A model generated the notes under the pieces. The model had not been told where the DNA came from and ran no database searches. It saw nothing but the letters and a program-made list of their open reading frames with translations. Below are positions 26,511-34,472 of a DNA stretch of 64,000 nucleotides, piece by piece. The DNA comes from Haloarcula salina (GTDB taxonomy: Archaea; Halobacteriota; Halobacteria; Halobacteriales; Haloarculaceae), in contig NZ_WRXL01000002.1 in the NCBI RefSeq assembly GCF_010119195.1, positions 372,001-436,000 on the forward strand, given 5' to 3'. The position numbers were made by a program, and so were the translations under genes. How positions within the stretch are numbered: the stretch's first letter is position 1; each line of letters begins with the position of its first letter.

Positions 26511-26970
26511 CGCTGGCTCCTTCGAGTACGTTCCACGTGAACAGGCACTCCGCGACGTAATTTATCGTCATCCCGACACCGATCCCAATCGTGTTTGCGA
26601 CGACCGGCCAGACATCGAACCCCTTGAATACGAGTGTGATAGCTACGACGCTTGTCAAGACGTACAACGTCGCGAAAGCCACGGTGAGCCCGACGATCCG
26701 GACACAGTGAGATTTCTGCCACCGTCTGATGCTTGACCCCGCATCGGAACGACCCTCATTGGCAAACGTCCAGCGGTCGTTGATCACGAACATCGTCGAG
26801 ATAGACAGTTCCGCGCCGGCCGCCTTCGCCAGAAGGGGACTGATTCCAAATGCACCGGCGAGTACTGCCACGACAGCGGTCTCCAGCGTTGCCCCGATAA
26901 CGCCGACGGAAGCGAACCGACCAATCCGTGCCCGATGGAGGAGGGAATCGAGCCGGAAGCTAATCGCCAT
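26503..26970 (-). CDS. GtrA-family membrane protein
   Basis: 155 residues, four hydrophobic segments, with the GtrA pattern FASVGVIGATLETAVVAVLAG near 20-40 and FVINDRWTFANEG near 77-89. GtrA proteins are thought to move or chaperone polyprenyl-phosphate-linked sugars across the membrane. Gene overlaps at both ends (GT2 upstream by 11 bases, GT39-type downstream by 8) tie it to the same route. Confidence 0.92.
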   Translation of the reverse strand: MAISFRLDSLLHRARIGRFASVGVIGATLETAVVAVLAGAFGISPLLAKAAGAELSISTMFVINDRWTFANEGRSDAGSSIRRWQKSHCVRIVGLTVAFATLYVLTSVVAITLVFKGFDVWPVVANTIGIGVGMTINYVAECLFTWNVLEGASDV

Positions 26971-27736
26971 CGTTCCCGATCTTCATGAGTTTCGAGTGAT
27001 CGGTAGGCGTCGCGTTCCGGTGTCTCGGACTCGTTGCAATTGCGTCGGTACGGCGTTTTACATCCACGAGTGCGGTCGCCAATTCAAGCGATGTCGCAAT
27101 CGGATCAACTGTCGAATCGGGGTGGTCTTCCCAGTCGACTGGGACTTCGGCGATCTCGTATCCGAGCGAGCCCGCGACACTAACGAACTCGAGATCCCAC
27201 GCGAAGCCGGGTTCGTAGCAGTGGTGTCCGATTGAACTCCACGCGTCTGCCAGGACGGCCTTCGCACCGCATTGATAATCACGACAGTTTGTCGGGAGCA
27301 CTGTTCGTGCTGCGAACGCGAAGGCGTCTCCGAGTAACTTCCTGATGACTGTCTGATGGGCGACGATGTGAGACGACGGATGCCGCCGAGAAGCGATACT
27401 GACGTCGGCTGTCCCTGCTTGACACTGGCGGATCACGTCGCGAAGTGAGTCAGGCGGCACAGATCCATCCGCGTCCGCGAAGGCAAGAATGTCGGTATCG
27501 ACGGCATCAAAGCCGGCCATTATTGCCCCGCCTTTTCCGCGGCGGGTGGTAGCGACGTTGACCACGTCGGCAGTCTGTTTGAGTTGGTTGATATGCGTCT
27601 GGCGAGGCGTATCTAGTTCGACACGGATCGTTTGCGGCACAAGTTCGTCACGGATCGACTGGATGTACCGCTCTAACGTGAGGATGTCCGGGTCGTACGC
27701 GGGGATGACGATCCCCACTGAGTCATTGGTGTCCAT
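26960..27736 (-). CDS. Family 2 glycosyltransferase (polyprenyl-phosphate sugar synthase-like)
   Basis: 258 residues. GT-A fold with VGIVIPAYDPDILTLERYI near 8-26, RRGKGGAIMAGFDAVDTDILAFADADGSVPPDSL near 65-98 (the DAD metal/nucleotide site) and CRDYQCGAKAVLADAW near 151-166, matching the DPM1/GtrB/ArnC group without C-terminal membrane helices. It probably charges dolichyl phosphate with a sugar from a nucleotide sugar at the inner face. First gene of the GT2-GtrA-GT39 cluster. A TATA-like GTTTATCT (about 27779-27786, minus strand) is the likely promoter. Confidence 0.92.
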   Translation of the reverse strand: MDTNDSVGIVIPAYDPDILTLERYIQSIRDELVPQTIRVELDTPRQTHINQLKQTADVVNVATTRRGKGGAIMAGFDAVDTDILAFADADGSVPPDSLRDVIRQCQAGTADVSIASRRHPSSHIVAHQTVIRKLLGDAFAFAARTVLPTNCRDYQCGAKAVLADAWSSIGHHCYEPGFAWDLEFVSVAGSLGYEIAEVPVDWEDHPDSTVDPIATSLELATALVDVKRRTDAIATSPRHRNATPTDHSKLMKIGNDGD

Positions 27737-28065
27737 CGCGCCCCCCCAGTGATAGAGATCTCATCGTTCGAATTGTTAGATAAACAGACTCTTTCAAAAA
27801 CGTACTCCTATTGGTATTTTAATAATATTAGGTGTCGGTCATGTCTATCACTTCTGTGGCGATAATGGGAAAGAGCGGCACTAGAATAGTTGGTCTCCAA
27901 TATGTTGTAAATTGGATTGTACCGGGACATCTGCCATGTAAATTGGCTCAATACCTGACTCCGAAACCAGTAAGTGACAAATGGCTATCGATCTGTGGAT
28001 GCTCAACAACCGATCTAGAAGACAGTTAGATCTCTCGTGGCGATATCTCTTCGGTGACCGAAGGT
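27737..28065. other. AT-rich non-coding stretch
   Basis: About 330 bases, clearly richer in A+T than anything else in the window (for example GGTATTTTAATAATATT near 27814). The first 60 bases hold the minus-strand promoter of the GT2 gene. A 65-codon frame (27832-28029, plus) has no haloarchaeal character and is not called. Together with the neighbouring gene remnant it looks like degraded or acquired DNA. Confidence 0.5.
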
Positions 28066-28320
28066 GACGTTGTCCATCGTCCCCGGGGAGCCGCCGTTGA
28101 CCGCGGTGGGTGACTCGGGATTGACGATGGGTCTTTTCGGGTACTCGACGCTTACCGGTCGGTACCGGCCGTGGCTCGGCGGGATGTCGGGGTCCGTGAC
28201 GCAGCGGACGACGTAGTAGGTGGCTGGCGCCGTGACCGCGAAGACGGCGCTGATCGCACCGGACGTCTGCGGGGCGGTCCCGGCGAAGCCGACGCCGAGT
28301 CGCGTCTCTGTCCCGTCCAT
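28066..28320 (-). pseudogene. Remnant of a hydantoinase B / oxoprolinase (HyuB) gene
   Basis: About 85 residues on the minus strand align by eye with the internal part of HyuB: GFAGTAPQTSGAISAVFAVT (cf. the family's D-x-T/S-G-T-x-P-Q...G-x-x-N-A motif), RCVTDPDIPPSHGRYRPVSV (cf. DPDIPxNxGCxRPIxV) and VNPESPTAVNGGSPGTMDNV (cf. NPRPPAAVxGGNVETSQRI). Full HyuB proteins are over 500 residues; the flanking sequence on both sides shows no HyuB similarity, so only a fragment survives. No hyuA partner is in the window. Confidence 0.75.
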
Positions 28321-28404
28321 CGCCTGACTGTCGACGCCACTAGACCCGGCGGCGGGTGGCGTATCACCCCGCTGTCGCCCGCAAATCGGTCGCTGTTCGG
28401 CTCG

Positions 28405-28422
28405 ACACACACACACACACAC
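28405..28422. repeat. (AC)9 dinucleotide run
   Basis: Nine uninterrupted AC units between the hydantoinase remnant and the response regulator. Simple dinucleotide runs of this length are unusual in a GC-rich haloarchaeal genome and fit non-coding drift. Confidence 0.8.
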
Positions 28423-28570
28423 GCAGTCGCGATCGGCTTTGGAGGGCCCGGTCGGCCGCCGACGTGCGTTCGGCGTCTGCGAGGCACGTTCTCGTCACTC
28501 GGTCGGTTACCATGTCCGTCCCCTCTCCGGGGGAGTCCGTATACCAACGGTCGGTCACAAAGTTGTCCGC

Positions 28571-29155
28571 TCAAGGGATGCCGCTGCCAGGGAACTCCTG
28601 AAACACCGACTCGAAGTCGTTGATCTCCTCGACCACGGCGTCGGTCTCCTCGCGGAGTTCGTCGACACGTCTGCTCACGGTACGGTACTCGTCGCTCGCC
28701 TCGAGTTCGACGGTGCTCTTCTCCGTTTCCAGCGTCGCCTTCTTCGAGGCCATCGCGAAGTACTGCTGAATCCGTTCGTCGTAGGTCGTCCGCGCGAGCA
28801 TCTCCGTGACGGTCTCGAGCAGTTCGCTCCGCGAGACGGGCTTCGTCAGGTACTCGTCGAACGGCATCTCGACGATGTCGAAGTCCGGATCGACCGCCGT
28901 CACCATGACGACCGAGCACTCGACGGCGCGGCGCTCGATGGTGTCGAGGACCTCGTCGCCGGTCATACCCGGCATCTGGCGGTCGAGGAAGACGACGTCG
29001 ACTTCGTCGTCGAGCCGATCGAGCGCGTCCGCTCCGCTGGTGGCCGTCCGGACCTCGTGGTCCGACACCAGCCACGCCGAGTACAACTCCGCGATGTCGT
29101 GCTCGTCGTCGACGACGAGGACCGTTGCGCCCTTCGTACCGTCACTCTCGTGCAC
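28571..29155 (-). CDS. HalX-domain response regulator
   Basis: 194 residues. Receiver domain at about 10-122 with VLVVDDEHDIAELY, phosphoacceptor aspartate in VVFLDRQMPGMTGDEVL, and the conserved KPVSRSELLETV lysine. The C-terminal about 70 residues (TYDERIQQYFAMASKKATLETEKSTVELEAS) are the helical HalX domain restricted to haloarchaea. No DNA-binding domain is seen; HalX is thought to mediate protein contacts. No kinase gene is adjacent. A TATA-like TATAAAT near 29214-29220 (read on the minus strand as ATTTATA) is the likely promoter. Confidence 0.92.
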   Translation of the reverse strand: MHESDGTKGATVLVVDDEHDIAELYSAWLVSDHEVRTATSGADALDRLDDEVDVVFLDRQMPGMTGDEVLDTIERRAVECSVVMVTAVDPDFDIVEMPFDEYLTKPVSRSELLETVTEMLARTTYDERIQQYFAMASKKATLETEKSTVELEASDEYRTVSRRVDELREETDAVVEEINDFESVFQEFPGSGIP

Positions 29156-29330
29156 TGTTGTCCCTCCCTCTCAATCGCCGTGATGGCTCTCTTGACTTCT
29201 GGGTAACACGTCGATATAAATCCATGCGGTAAATTATCAGATGTGATTTTCTACGGCGCCACGACTGGCGCTCTGGGCTGCCGCGTCGCCGGCCGAGAGG
29301 TTAACATCGGGGCGACCCAAGAGACTCGCA

Positions 29331-29768
29331 ATGGTGACACCCTCCGGGCCGTGGTCGTTGGCGGAGACGGAGCGGTTTCTCGACGAGGCGACCGTCCCCA
29401 TCCGCCTCGGCTGTCGAACGCCGGCGGACCGACCGTGGATGCTCTCGCTGTGGTATCGGTTCGCCGACGGCGTCTTCGAGTGTGCCACTGGCGCGGACGC
29501 GGCGGTCGTCGACTACCTCGAGTACGACCCCACGGTGTCGTTCGAGGTGTCCACCAACGAACCGCCCTACCGCGGCGTCCGGGGGAACGGAACGGTTTCC
29601 ATAACTGCCGACGAGGACAAAGAACTCCTTAGGGACCTCCTACAGCGGTACCTTGGCGGGACCGACGCGCCAATCGCTGACCGCCTCCTCTCGCCCGACC
29701 GGCAGGAGGTGCGACTCGCGATCGCCCCCGACCGCCTCCACACCTGGGACTACAGCGACCGGATGTGA
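29331..29768 (+). CDS. Pyridoxamine 5'-phosphate oxidase-like flavin split-barrel protein
   Basis: 145 residues with the FMN-binding split-barrel pattern: FLDEATVPIRLGCRTPADRPWMLSLWYRFADGVFECATG near 16-54 and VSFEVSTNEPPYRGVRGNGTVSI near 69-91. Family members bind FMN, haem or F420 and range from oxidases to flavin reductases; key residues of true pyridoxamine phosphate oxidase are not evident, so only the fold is called. Start ATG at 29331. The next gene follows after 40 bases on the same strand. Confidence 0.88.
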   Translation: MVTPSGPWSLAETERFLDEATVPIRLGCRTPADRPWMLSLWYRFADGVFECATGADAAVVDYLEYDPTVSFEVSTNEPPYRGVRGNGTVSITADEDKELLRDLLQRYLGGTDAPIADRLLSPDRQEVRLAIAPDRLHTWDYSDRM

Positions 29769-29808
29769 CCAGTGGGCGTCCGAGCGACGTGAGACGGACA
29801 ACTCAACC

Positions 29809-30222
29809 ATGGACTCAGACCCAACGAAGCTCAGATCGCTCGCCATCAGCGCACAGGACCTCGTCGCGGCTGCCGAAGCGACTGCCGACGGCTCCGACGC
29901 GGTGTTGCGCGTGACGCCGCCGTTCAGCGGACGCATGCGTGCCCGGTTGCACCTCGTCCAGTCGGGCGACGCGGACGACGACACGATTCACCTCGCACCG
30001 TCGACGCTGCTGGTCGACGACGCGCCCGCCTATCCCACGCCCGACGACACCGCCGACGAACTCCGCGACGACGACGCCGAGACCTACTCGGTCGAGCGGC
30101 ACCGCGCGTACCACGAGCAGCGCGTCGAGGCGTGGCGCGAGTCGCTCCCGTCCCACGTCGTCGACAGCGTCACGCCGCCGGCAGTCGGCCACGAGGTGAC
30201 GGTCTCGCTCCTCGGTCCCTGA
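29809..30222 (+). CDS. Conserved haloarchaeal protein of unknown function
   Basis: 137 residues starting MDSDPTKLRSLAISAQDLVAAAE. A helical N-terminus is followed by a beta-rich stretch (VLRVTPPFSGRMRARLHLV, TIHLAPSTLLVDDAPAYPTPDDTADELRDD) and a C-terminal VGHEVTVSLLGP. I do not recognise a characterised family. The upstream in-frame start at 29653 lies within the neighbouring gene and is rejected. Confidence 0.8.
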   Translation: MDSDPTKLRSLAISAQDLVAAAEATADGSDAVLRVTPPFSGRMRARLHLVQSGDADDDTIHLAPSTLLVDDAPAYPTPDDTADELRDDDAETYSVERHRAYHEQRVEAWRESLPSHVVDSVTPPAVGHEVTVSLLGP

Positions 30223-30448
30223 CCGCGATTCCGTGTCGGCGATCCCGACCGAGATGAGAACGCTGTGCGTTCGACGGCCGTTGCCCCGCGAGACCGGCCA
30301 GGAGCCGTCGATAAAACGTCTCCTCACTTCTCTGCTCGTCGTGAAATGTGCAGTTAGTCAGTAATTGCCCGTGAAACGTCTCGAAACGGCTGGAAGGCTC
30401 TGGTACTTATAAGATATCTCCAGTAGAAACGTCGGACACAGCCCTCGC

Positions 30449-30691
30449 ATGTCAAGTTCGTCAGCCCACGAATTGCTCGCCCTGCTCGACGCGGCCCTGC
30501 CGCGTCTCGACGCGTCAGTCGTCTCCGCCGTCCGCGGTGTCGCCTTCTGGACGGCGATCGCCCTCCCCTTCCTCTACGTCCCGCTCCTCGTCTCCGGCCT
30601 GAACACCGGATCGACCCGAGCGGCCTTCGTCGCGCTCGTCGCCTGTAACGCGGTGGCGCTCTACGTCGGTCACACCCACCGGGGAGAGTGA
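30449..30691 (+). CDS. Small haloarchaeal membrane protein
   Basis: 80 residues with two hydrophobic helices (about 30-47 and 57-73), starting MSSSSAHELLALLDAAL. Preceded by a TATA-like CTTATAAG (30406-30413), 36 bases from the ATG. No domain recognised. One copy of the palindromic repeat follows about 50 bases after its stop. Confidence 0.75.
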   Translation: MSSSSAHELLALLDAALPRLDASVVSAVRGVAFWTAIALPFLYVPLLVSGLNTGSTRAAFVALVACNAVALYVGHTHRGE

Positions 30692-30738
30692 GACGCCGAC
30701 GCGGTCCGTTCCCGATTCGACCGACAGCGTCCGTCGTC

Positions 30739-30824
30739 GATAGTCTCAATTGAAACGATTGACACACCGATCGGACTGCAATCGTGCGATCGGGCGTACA
30801 CTGACTTCCAACGGCTACGATAGC
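30739..30824. repeat. Palindromic repeat element, copy 1
   Basis: About 86 bases, imperfectly self-complementary end to end (CGATAGTCTCAATTG at the left, CGGCTACGATAG at the right, central CCGATCGGACTGC / CGTGCGATCGGG). By eye about 84 percent identical, without gaps, to the element at 34387-34472. It lies between a small membrane protein gene and the DUF6663-like gene. No transposase or target duplication is obvious. Confidence 0.85.
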
Positions 30825-30860
30825 CCAACGAGTCTTGACCGTCGAGCCCATCGGTCGGAT

Positions 30861-31511
30861 ATGGACGAGCGCACGGGTCGGTTCCGGGTCTACCGCGTCG
30901 TCGAGGCGGTTCCGCACATCAATCTGTTCGACACCGAGGCGACGCGGCTCTACACGGTGTACCAGTCTGGCTACGGCGAGCGCCAGTCGACCGTCGACGC
31001 CCTCCGGACCGGCGACTTGGTCGAGGCGACGCTGGGCGGTGACCCCGCAGACGCCGAGGAGGCGTGGTCACTGCTGGCCGTCGAGCGCGTCGACCGCGTC
31101 GCCATGGACTTCGCAGTCGACGCCGAGCCGCCGCCAGAGGCGACCGAATGCTGGGAACAGGGTCTCGACCGCCCCGCGAGCGTCGTGCTCACTGAAGGCG
31201 GCGAACCGGTCGGCGAGTGCTTCGTCCAGCCGCGCGGGCCGCTCCCCGGCGGCGCCTTCGTCCCGAGCGTGCTCACCGGACTCGTCCCGATGGAGGACCT
31301 CCTGACCGAACTGCCCAGTGCGGGCGCGCCGCCGACCGACGCCGTCTTCGTCGACCCCGATCCGCCGGACGCCGACGCGTACTCGCTTCCCTACGGCGTC
31401 GCCGCGCTGTTCACGGCCGACGCCGACGAGCGACTCGCGGATTTCAAGGACCGCTACGACCTGCCCGACGCGGGGGACACGCGGCCCGCGTACGACCCGT
31501 ACGGTATCTGA
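30861..31511 (+). CDS. Conserved haloarchaeal protein (DUF6663-like)
   Basis: 216 residues starting MDERTGRFRVYRVVEAVPHINLF. Mixed alpha/beta, acidic, no membrane segment or recognisable catalytic motif. I recall the family as DUF6663; function unknown. The ATG at 30861 is chosen because the longer frame from 30750 would translate the palindromic repeat. Convergent with the site-2 protease gene. Confidence 0.82.
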   Translation: MDERTGRFRVYRVVEAVPHINLFDTEATRLYTVYQSGYGERQSTVDALRTGDLVEATLGGDPADAEEAWSLLAVERVDRVAMDFAVDAEPPPEATECWEQGLDRPASVVLTEGGEPVGECFVQPRGPLPGGAFVPSVLTGLVPMEDLLTELPSAGAPPTDAVFVDPDPPDADAYSLPYGVAALFTADADERLADFKDRYDLPDAGDTRPAYDPYGI

Positions 31512-31544
31512 GCGCCGTCAGTTTCGCGACGGACCGGTCCGGCG

Positions 31545-32648
31545 CTACAGCGTGATGACGACCGGAACGGGAACGAAACACAGCATCCCGAGGACGAACG
31601 TCAGCAGCCCGACCGCCCAGCGGCCGGGTCCGAGTCCGGTCTCGTCGACCGGTCGCGCCGATCCCAGCCGGCCGAAGACGAGCGCCAGCAGCCCCCAGAA
31701 CGCCCACACGCCGGCCGCGCGACCGCCCTCGAAGGCGACGAGGTAGCCAGCGAGGCCGAACATGGCGAGCGGGACGGCGATCTGGACCGCGGAGAGGCGG
31801 TCGCCGAACAGCGACCGGGCGACGTGCGCCCCGTCCAGTTGCCCGACGGGCAGGAGGTTCAGAAACGTCACGAACGCCCCGACCCAGCCGCCGATGACGA
31901 CCGGGTTCGGCGACAGGAGCGGGTTCGCGTACGTCAGCGGCTCGCCCATCGCCGCAGCGACGCCCTGCAACAGGAGTGGGTAGCCGAGTTCGACGTGCGT
32001 GACGAGGCCGCCCGACAGCTCGACCGGCGGGAGCGTCACGCCGACGGCCGTCACGACGACCGTCGCGGCGAGGCCGGCCAGCGGCCCGGCGACGCCGATG
32101 TCGAACAGCGCCTTCCGGTCCGGGATGGTGTCGTTCATGCGGATGACCGCGCCGAGCGTCCCGAGCAGGTTCGGGAACGGCAGGAAGTACGGCAGGCTCG
32201 CCTCCACCTGGTGGTGGCGGCTCATGACGTAGTGGCCGAACTCGTGGACCGCGAGGATGCCGAGCGCCGCCGCGGCGAACGGCCACGCCGCGAGCAGCGC
32301 CGTCGGATCCTCTGTCACGGACAGCCCGTACCAGCGGGTCCCGGCGTACAGCGTCGAGAGCAGCGTGAGGACGGCGAACGCGACGTTCGTCCAGGGAACG
32401 CCGTCGACGCCGAGCGAGCGCTCCCGCGCGACGAGAACGTGCTCGCCCGTCTCCTCTTTGAGCGCGACGCGGTAGCCCCGTCGCCGGAACGTCGGTGCGA
32501 CGCTGTGGAGGACCTGTTCGGACTCGGCCACCGGTTCACCGTAGTACCGCACGCCGTCGTCGGCCGACATGTCGACCTCGTACACGCGGAAGGTGTCGGC
32601 GAGCGTCTCCGGATCGGGGAGCTCCGGCGGCGCGGACTCGGTCGCCAT
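31545..32648 (-). CDS. Site-2 protease family (M50) membrane metalloprotease
   Basis: About 367 residues. A soluble N-terminal part of about 95 residues precedes six or more membrane segments. The zinc motif is VHEFGHYV (H135, E136, H139 counted from this start) and the second metal-ligand motif is LLPVGQLDGAHVA near 268-280, as in S2P/M50 proteases that cut within the membrane. Such enzymes release membrane-tethered regulators or process proteins; the substrate is unknown. An in-frame GTG at 32690 would add 14 residues and is a real alternative, because GGAGGT stands too close to the ATG to be its Shine-Dalgarno site. Confidence 0.9.
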   Translation of the reverse strand: MATESAPPELPDPETLADTFRVYEVDMSADDGVRYYGEPVAESEQVLHSVAPTFRRRGYRVALKEETGEHVLVARERSLGVDGVPWTNVAFAVLTLLSTLYAGTRWYGLSVTEDPTALLAAWPFAAAALGILAVHEFGHYVMSRHHQVEASLPYFLPFPNLLGTLGAVIRMNDTIPDRKALFDIGVAGPLAGLAATVVVTAVGVTLPPVELSGGLVTHVELGYPLLLQGVAAAMGEPLTYANPLLSPNPVVIGGWVGAFVTFLNLLPVGQLDGAHVARSLFGDRLSAVQIAVPLAMFGLAGYLVAFEGGRAAGVWAFWGLLALVFGRLGSARPVDETGLGPGRWAVGLLTFVLGMLCFVPVPVVITL

Positions 32649-32747
32649 TACCTCCTGTTGGTGTTCTATCGGTTTGAACCTGTTTGCCACGCGCTGCCCG
32701 CGTTCGCAAGCCGAAGACTCAAGCCGGAACCCGTGCTATCTATTAGC

Positions 32748-32948
32748 ATGAGCGTAGCGGGACTGTGCGAGCTCTGCGGACGCCCCGACGTGGATCACGG
32801 CTGTGATCGGTGCGGACAGCTCGTGTGCGACGACCACTGGAACGAAGACACCGGCCTGTGCGTCGAGTGCGCGGCCGAAGCCGGTCGACCGGACGACCGA
32901 CGAGTACCGGAGGACGCGCCGGACGGCGTCGACACGTACCGCTTCTGA
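32748..32948 (+). CDS. Small zinc-binding protein (HIT/B-box-like cysteine pattern)
   Basis: 66 residues, MSVAGLCELCGRPDVDHGCDRCG onward. Cysteines and histidines are arranged CELC, CDRC, VCDDHW, CVEC, a treble-clef or zf-HIT/B-box-like spacing able to bind two zinc ions. A TATA-like CTATCTATTAG just upstream supports this start. It converges with pyrF, one base apart. Function unknown. Confidence 0.8.
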   Translation: MSVAGLCELCGRPDVDHGCDRCGQLVCDDHWNEDTGLCVECAAEAGRPDDRRVPEDAPDGVDTYRF

Positions 32949-32949
32949 G

Positions 32950-33789
32950 CTACCGGAACTGGTTCAGCCGCTGTTTCAACTGTTTGGCCGACTGGCCTGC
33001 GGCGTCGAAGAACGCGTCGCCGGCGTCGCCGCGACCGCCTCGGGTAGCCGCGTCCTCGCCGGCGAAGATGATGCCCCGCGAGGAGTTGACGAGGCCGACG
33101 CCGTCGGCGAGTCCGTGTTCGACCGCCGCCTCCGCGTCGCCGCCCTGCGCGCCGACGCCGGGGACGAGGAACGGGATGTCGGGGACCAGTTCGCGGATTG
33201 ATTCGAGTTCGTCGGGGTTGGTCGCGCCGACGACGAGGCCGACGTTGCCGTTGCGGTTCCAGAGGTCAGCGAGGTGGACGACGCGCTCGTACAGCGTCTC
33301 CCCGGAGGCCAGTTCGAGGTCCTGTAAGTCCTCGCCGCCGGGGTTCGAGGTGCGCCCGAGGACGAACACGCCCTTCTCGGCGCGCTGGAGGAACGGTTCG
33401 AGCGAATCGCGCCCGAGGAAGGGATTGACGGTGATGGCGTCGGCGGCCGGCCCGTGGTTGTCGTCCAGTGCACGAGCGTACTGGCGCGCGGTGTTCCCGA
33501 TGTCGCCGCGCTTGGCGTCGAGCAGCACCGGCACGTCCTTCCCGTGGGCGTAGGCGATGGTCTCTCGGAGCGCCCGCCAGCCGTCCGGGTCCTCGTAGAA
33601 CGCGGCGTTCGGCTTGTAGCAGGCGGCGTGCTCGTGGGTCGCGTCGATGATCCGGCGGTTGAACTGCCAGCGCGGGAGGTCGGCGTCGCGGACGGCGTCG
33701 GGTAGTCGGTCGGGGTCGGGGTCCAGCCCGACGGAGACCACGCTATCGGCGGTCTCGATGCGGTCCGCGAGGCGGTCGAAGAAGCGCAT
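32950..33789 (-). CDS. pyrF: Orotidine 5'-phosphate decarboxylase (subfamily 2)
   Basis: Last step of UMP synthesis, decarboxylating OMP. 279 residues; a TIM barrel with VVSVGLDPDPDRLP at the N-terminus, the catalytic DAKRGDIGNTARQYA loop near 90-105 and the phosphate site GVGAQGGDAEAAVEHG plus NSSRGIIFAG near 220-255. This layout is the longer bacterial-type subfamily 2, common in haloarchaea. The ATG at 33789 gives the canonical MRFFDRLADRI start; the frame continues upstream but through the promoter. A TATA-containing inverted repeat lies 64-84 bases upstream. Confidence 0.96.
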   Translation of the reverse strand: MRFFDRLADRIETADSVVSVGLDPDPDRLPDAVRDADLPRWQFNRRIIDATHEHAACYKPNAAFYEDPDGWRALRETIAYAHGKDVPVLLDAKRGDIGNTARQYARALDDNHGPAADAITVNPFLGRDSLEPFLQRAEKGVFVLGRTSNPGGEDLQDLELASGETLYERVVHLADLWNRNGNVGLVVGATNPDELESIRELVPDIPFLVPGVGAQGGDAEAAVEHGLADGVGLVNSSRGIIFAGEDAATRGGRGDAGDAFFDAAGQSAKQLKQRLNQFR

Positions 33790-33852
33790 AGGTACCGCGC
33801 GGACCGGCAGCGACACAAGCGTTTCCTTCTCGACGTCCCACGTGGGCGGAAA

Positions 33853-33872
33853 AATCAGATATGATACTGATT
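33853..33872. promoter_or_regulatory. Inverted repeat around a TATA-like core between pyrF and a divergent gene
   Basis: AATCAG (33853-33858) and CTGATT (33867-33872) flank ATATGATA. It lies between pyrF (minus, start 33789) and the membrane gene at 33911 (plus), so a regulator bound here could act on both. Inference from symmetry only. Confidence 0.35.
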
Positions 33873-33910
33873 CCCCCTGTCTATTTGCGGGGTCGTCTCC
33901 AAAGCCGCTC

Positions 33911-34402
33911 ATGGACCGTTTCGTGGATGTCGGTCACGTGGCTGAGACCCTGCCCGATCTGACCGCGGCGCTCGCGGATCCGCGGCTGCGGCGATTCGGG
34001 CTCACGGGCGGCGTCTCGCTGGTCGGCGTGGGTGCGCTGCTGTCGCTCGCGCCGACGACCGGAGCGTGGGCGTTCTGGTCGAACGCCGTCGCCGCGACGC
34101 TCGTGTTCATCGGCGTCCCGCTGCTCTGTCTCGGCCTGGCCGCCCCGGACCCCGACCCCGGGTCACTGTTTCACCTCGGTATCGACCTGACGGAGACCCA
34201 GCGCCGCGCCGTCGCGGCCGGTTCGCTCTGTGTCACGCTCACGCCCATCGTCCTCGCGATCGGGACCCCGCTCGGTCTCCCGGCGCTGGTCCTGGTCGTC
34301 GCGGCCACGTCGGCGGTGTTCGGGACCGTCCTCATCCTCACCGGATTCGTCGCGTGGACGGCCGCGACGCTCGCCGAGCCGACCAGCCATAGTAACAATT
34401 GA
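33911..34402 (+). CDS. Haloarchaeal membrane protein of unknown function
   Basis: 163 residues with four hydrophobic helices (two around 38-82, two around 104-152) and a short amphipathic N-terminus MDRFVDVGHVAETLPDLTAAL. No domain recognised. The last codons and TGA stop lie inside palindromic repeat copy 2, so the C-terminal SHSNN is repeat-derived. Starting ATG is divergent from pyrF. Confidence 0.82.
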   Translation: MDRFVDVGHVAETLPDLTAALADPRLRRFGLTGGVSLVGVGALLSLAPTTGAWAFWSNAVAATLVFIGVPLLCLGLAAPDPDPGSLFHLGIDLTETQRRAVAAGSLCVTLTPIVLAIGTPLGLPALVLVVAATSAVFGTVLILTGFVAWTAATLAEPTSHSNN

Positions 34403-34472
34403 AACGATTGACATACCGATCGCACTGCCGTCGTGCGATCGGGTGTGCATTGACTTTCAATGGCCACTATAG
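34387..34472. repeat. Palindromic repeat element, copy 2
   Basis: About 86 bases forming a long imperfect hairpin: left CATAGTAACAATTGAAACG pairs with the complement of right ACTTTCAATGGCCACTATAG, and the centre is CGATCGCAC, TGCCGTC, GTGCGATCG (34418-34442). It sits between two convergent genes and supplies the TGA stop of each (34400-34402 plus; 34457-34459 minus). It could end transcription from both sides. Confidence 0.88.

Noticed and set aside
27832-28029. 65-codon plus-strand frame in the AT-rich region
   Set aside because: No haloarchaeal amino-acid bias, no motif, region looks degraded.
28405-28422. AC repeat as a phase-variation tract
   Set aside because: It lies in no gene or recognisable promoter, so no switching effect can be supported.
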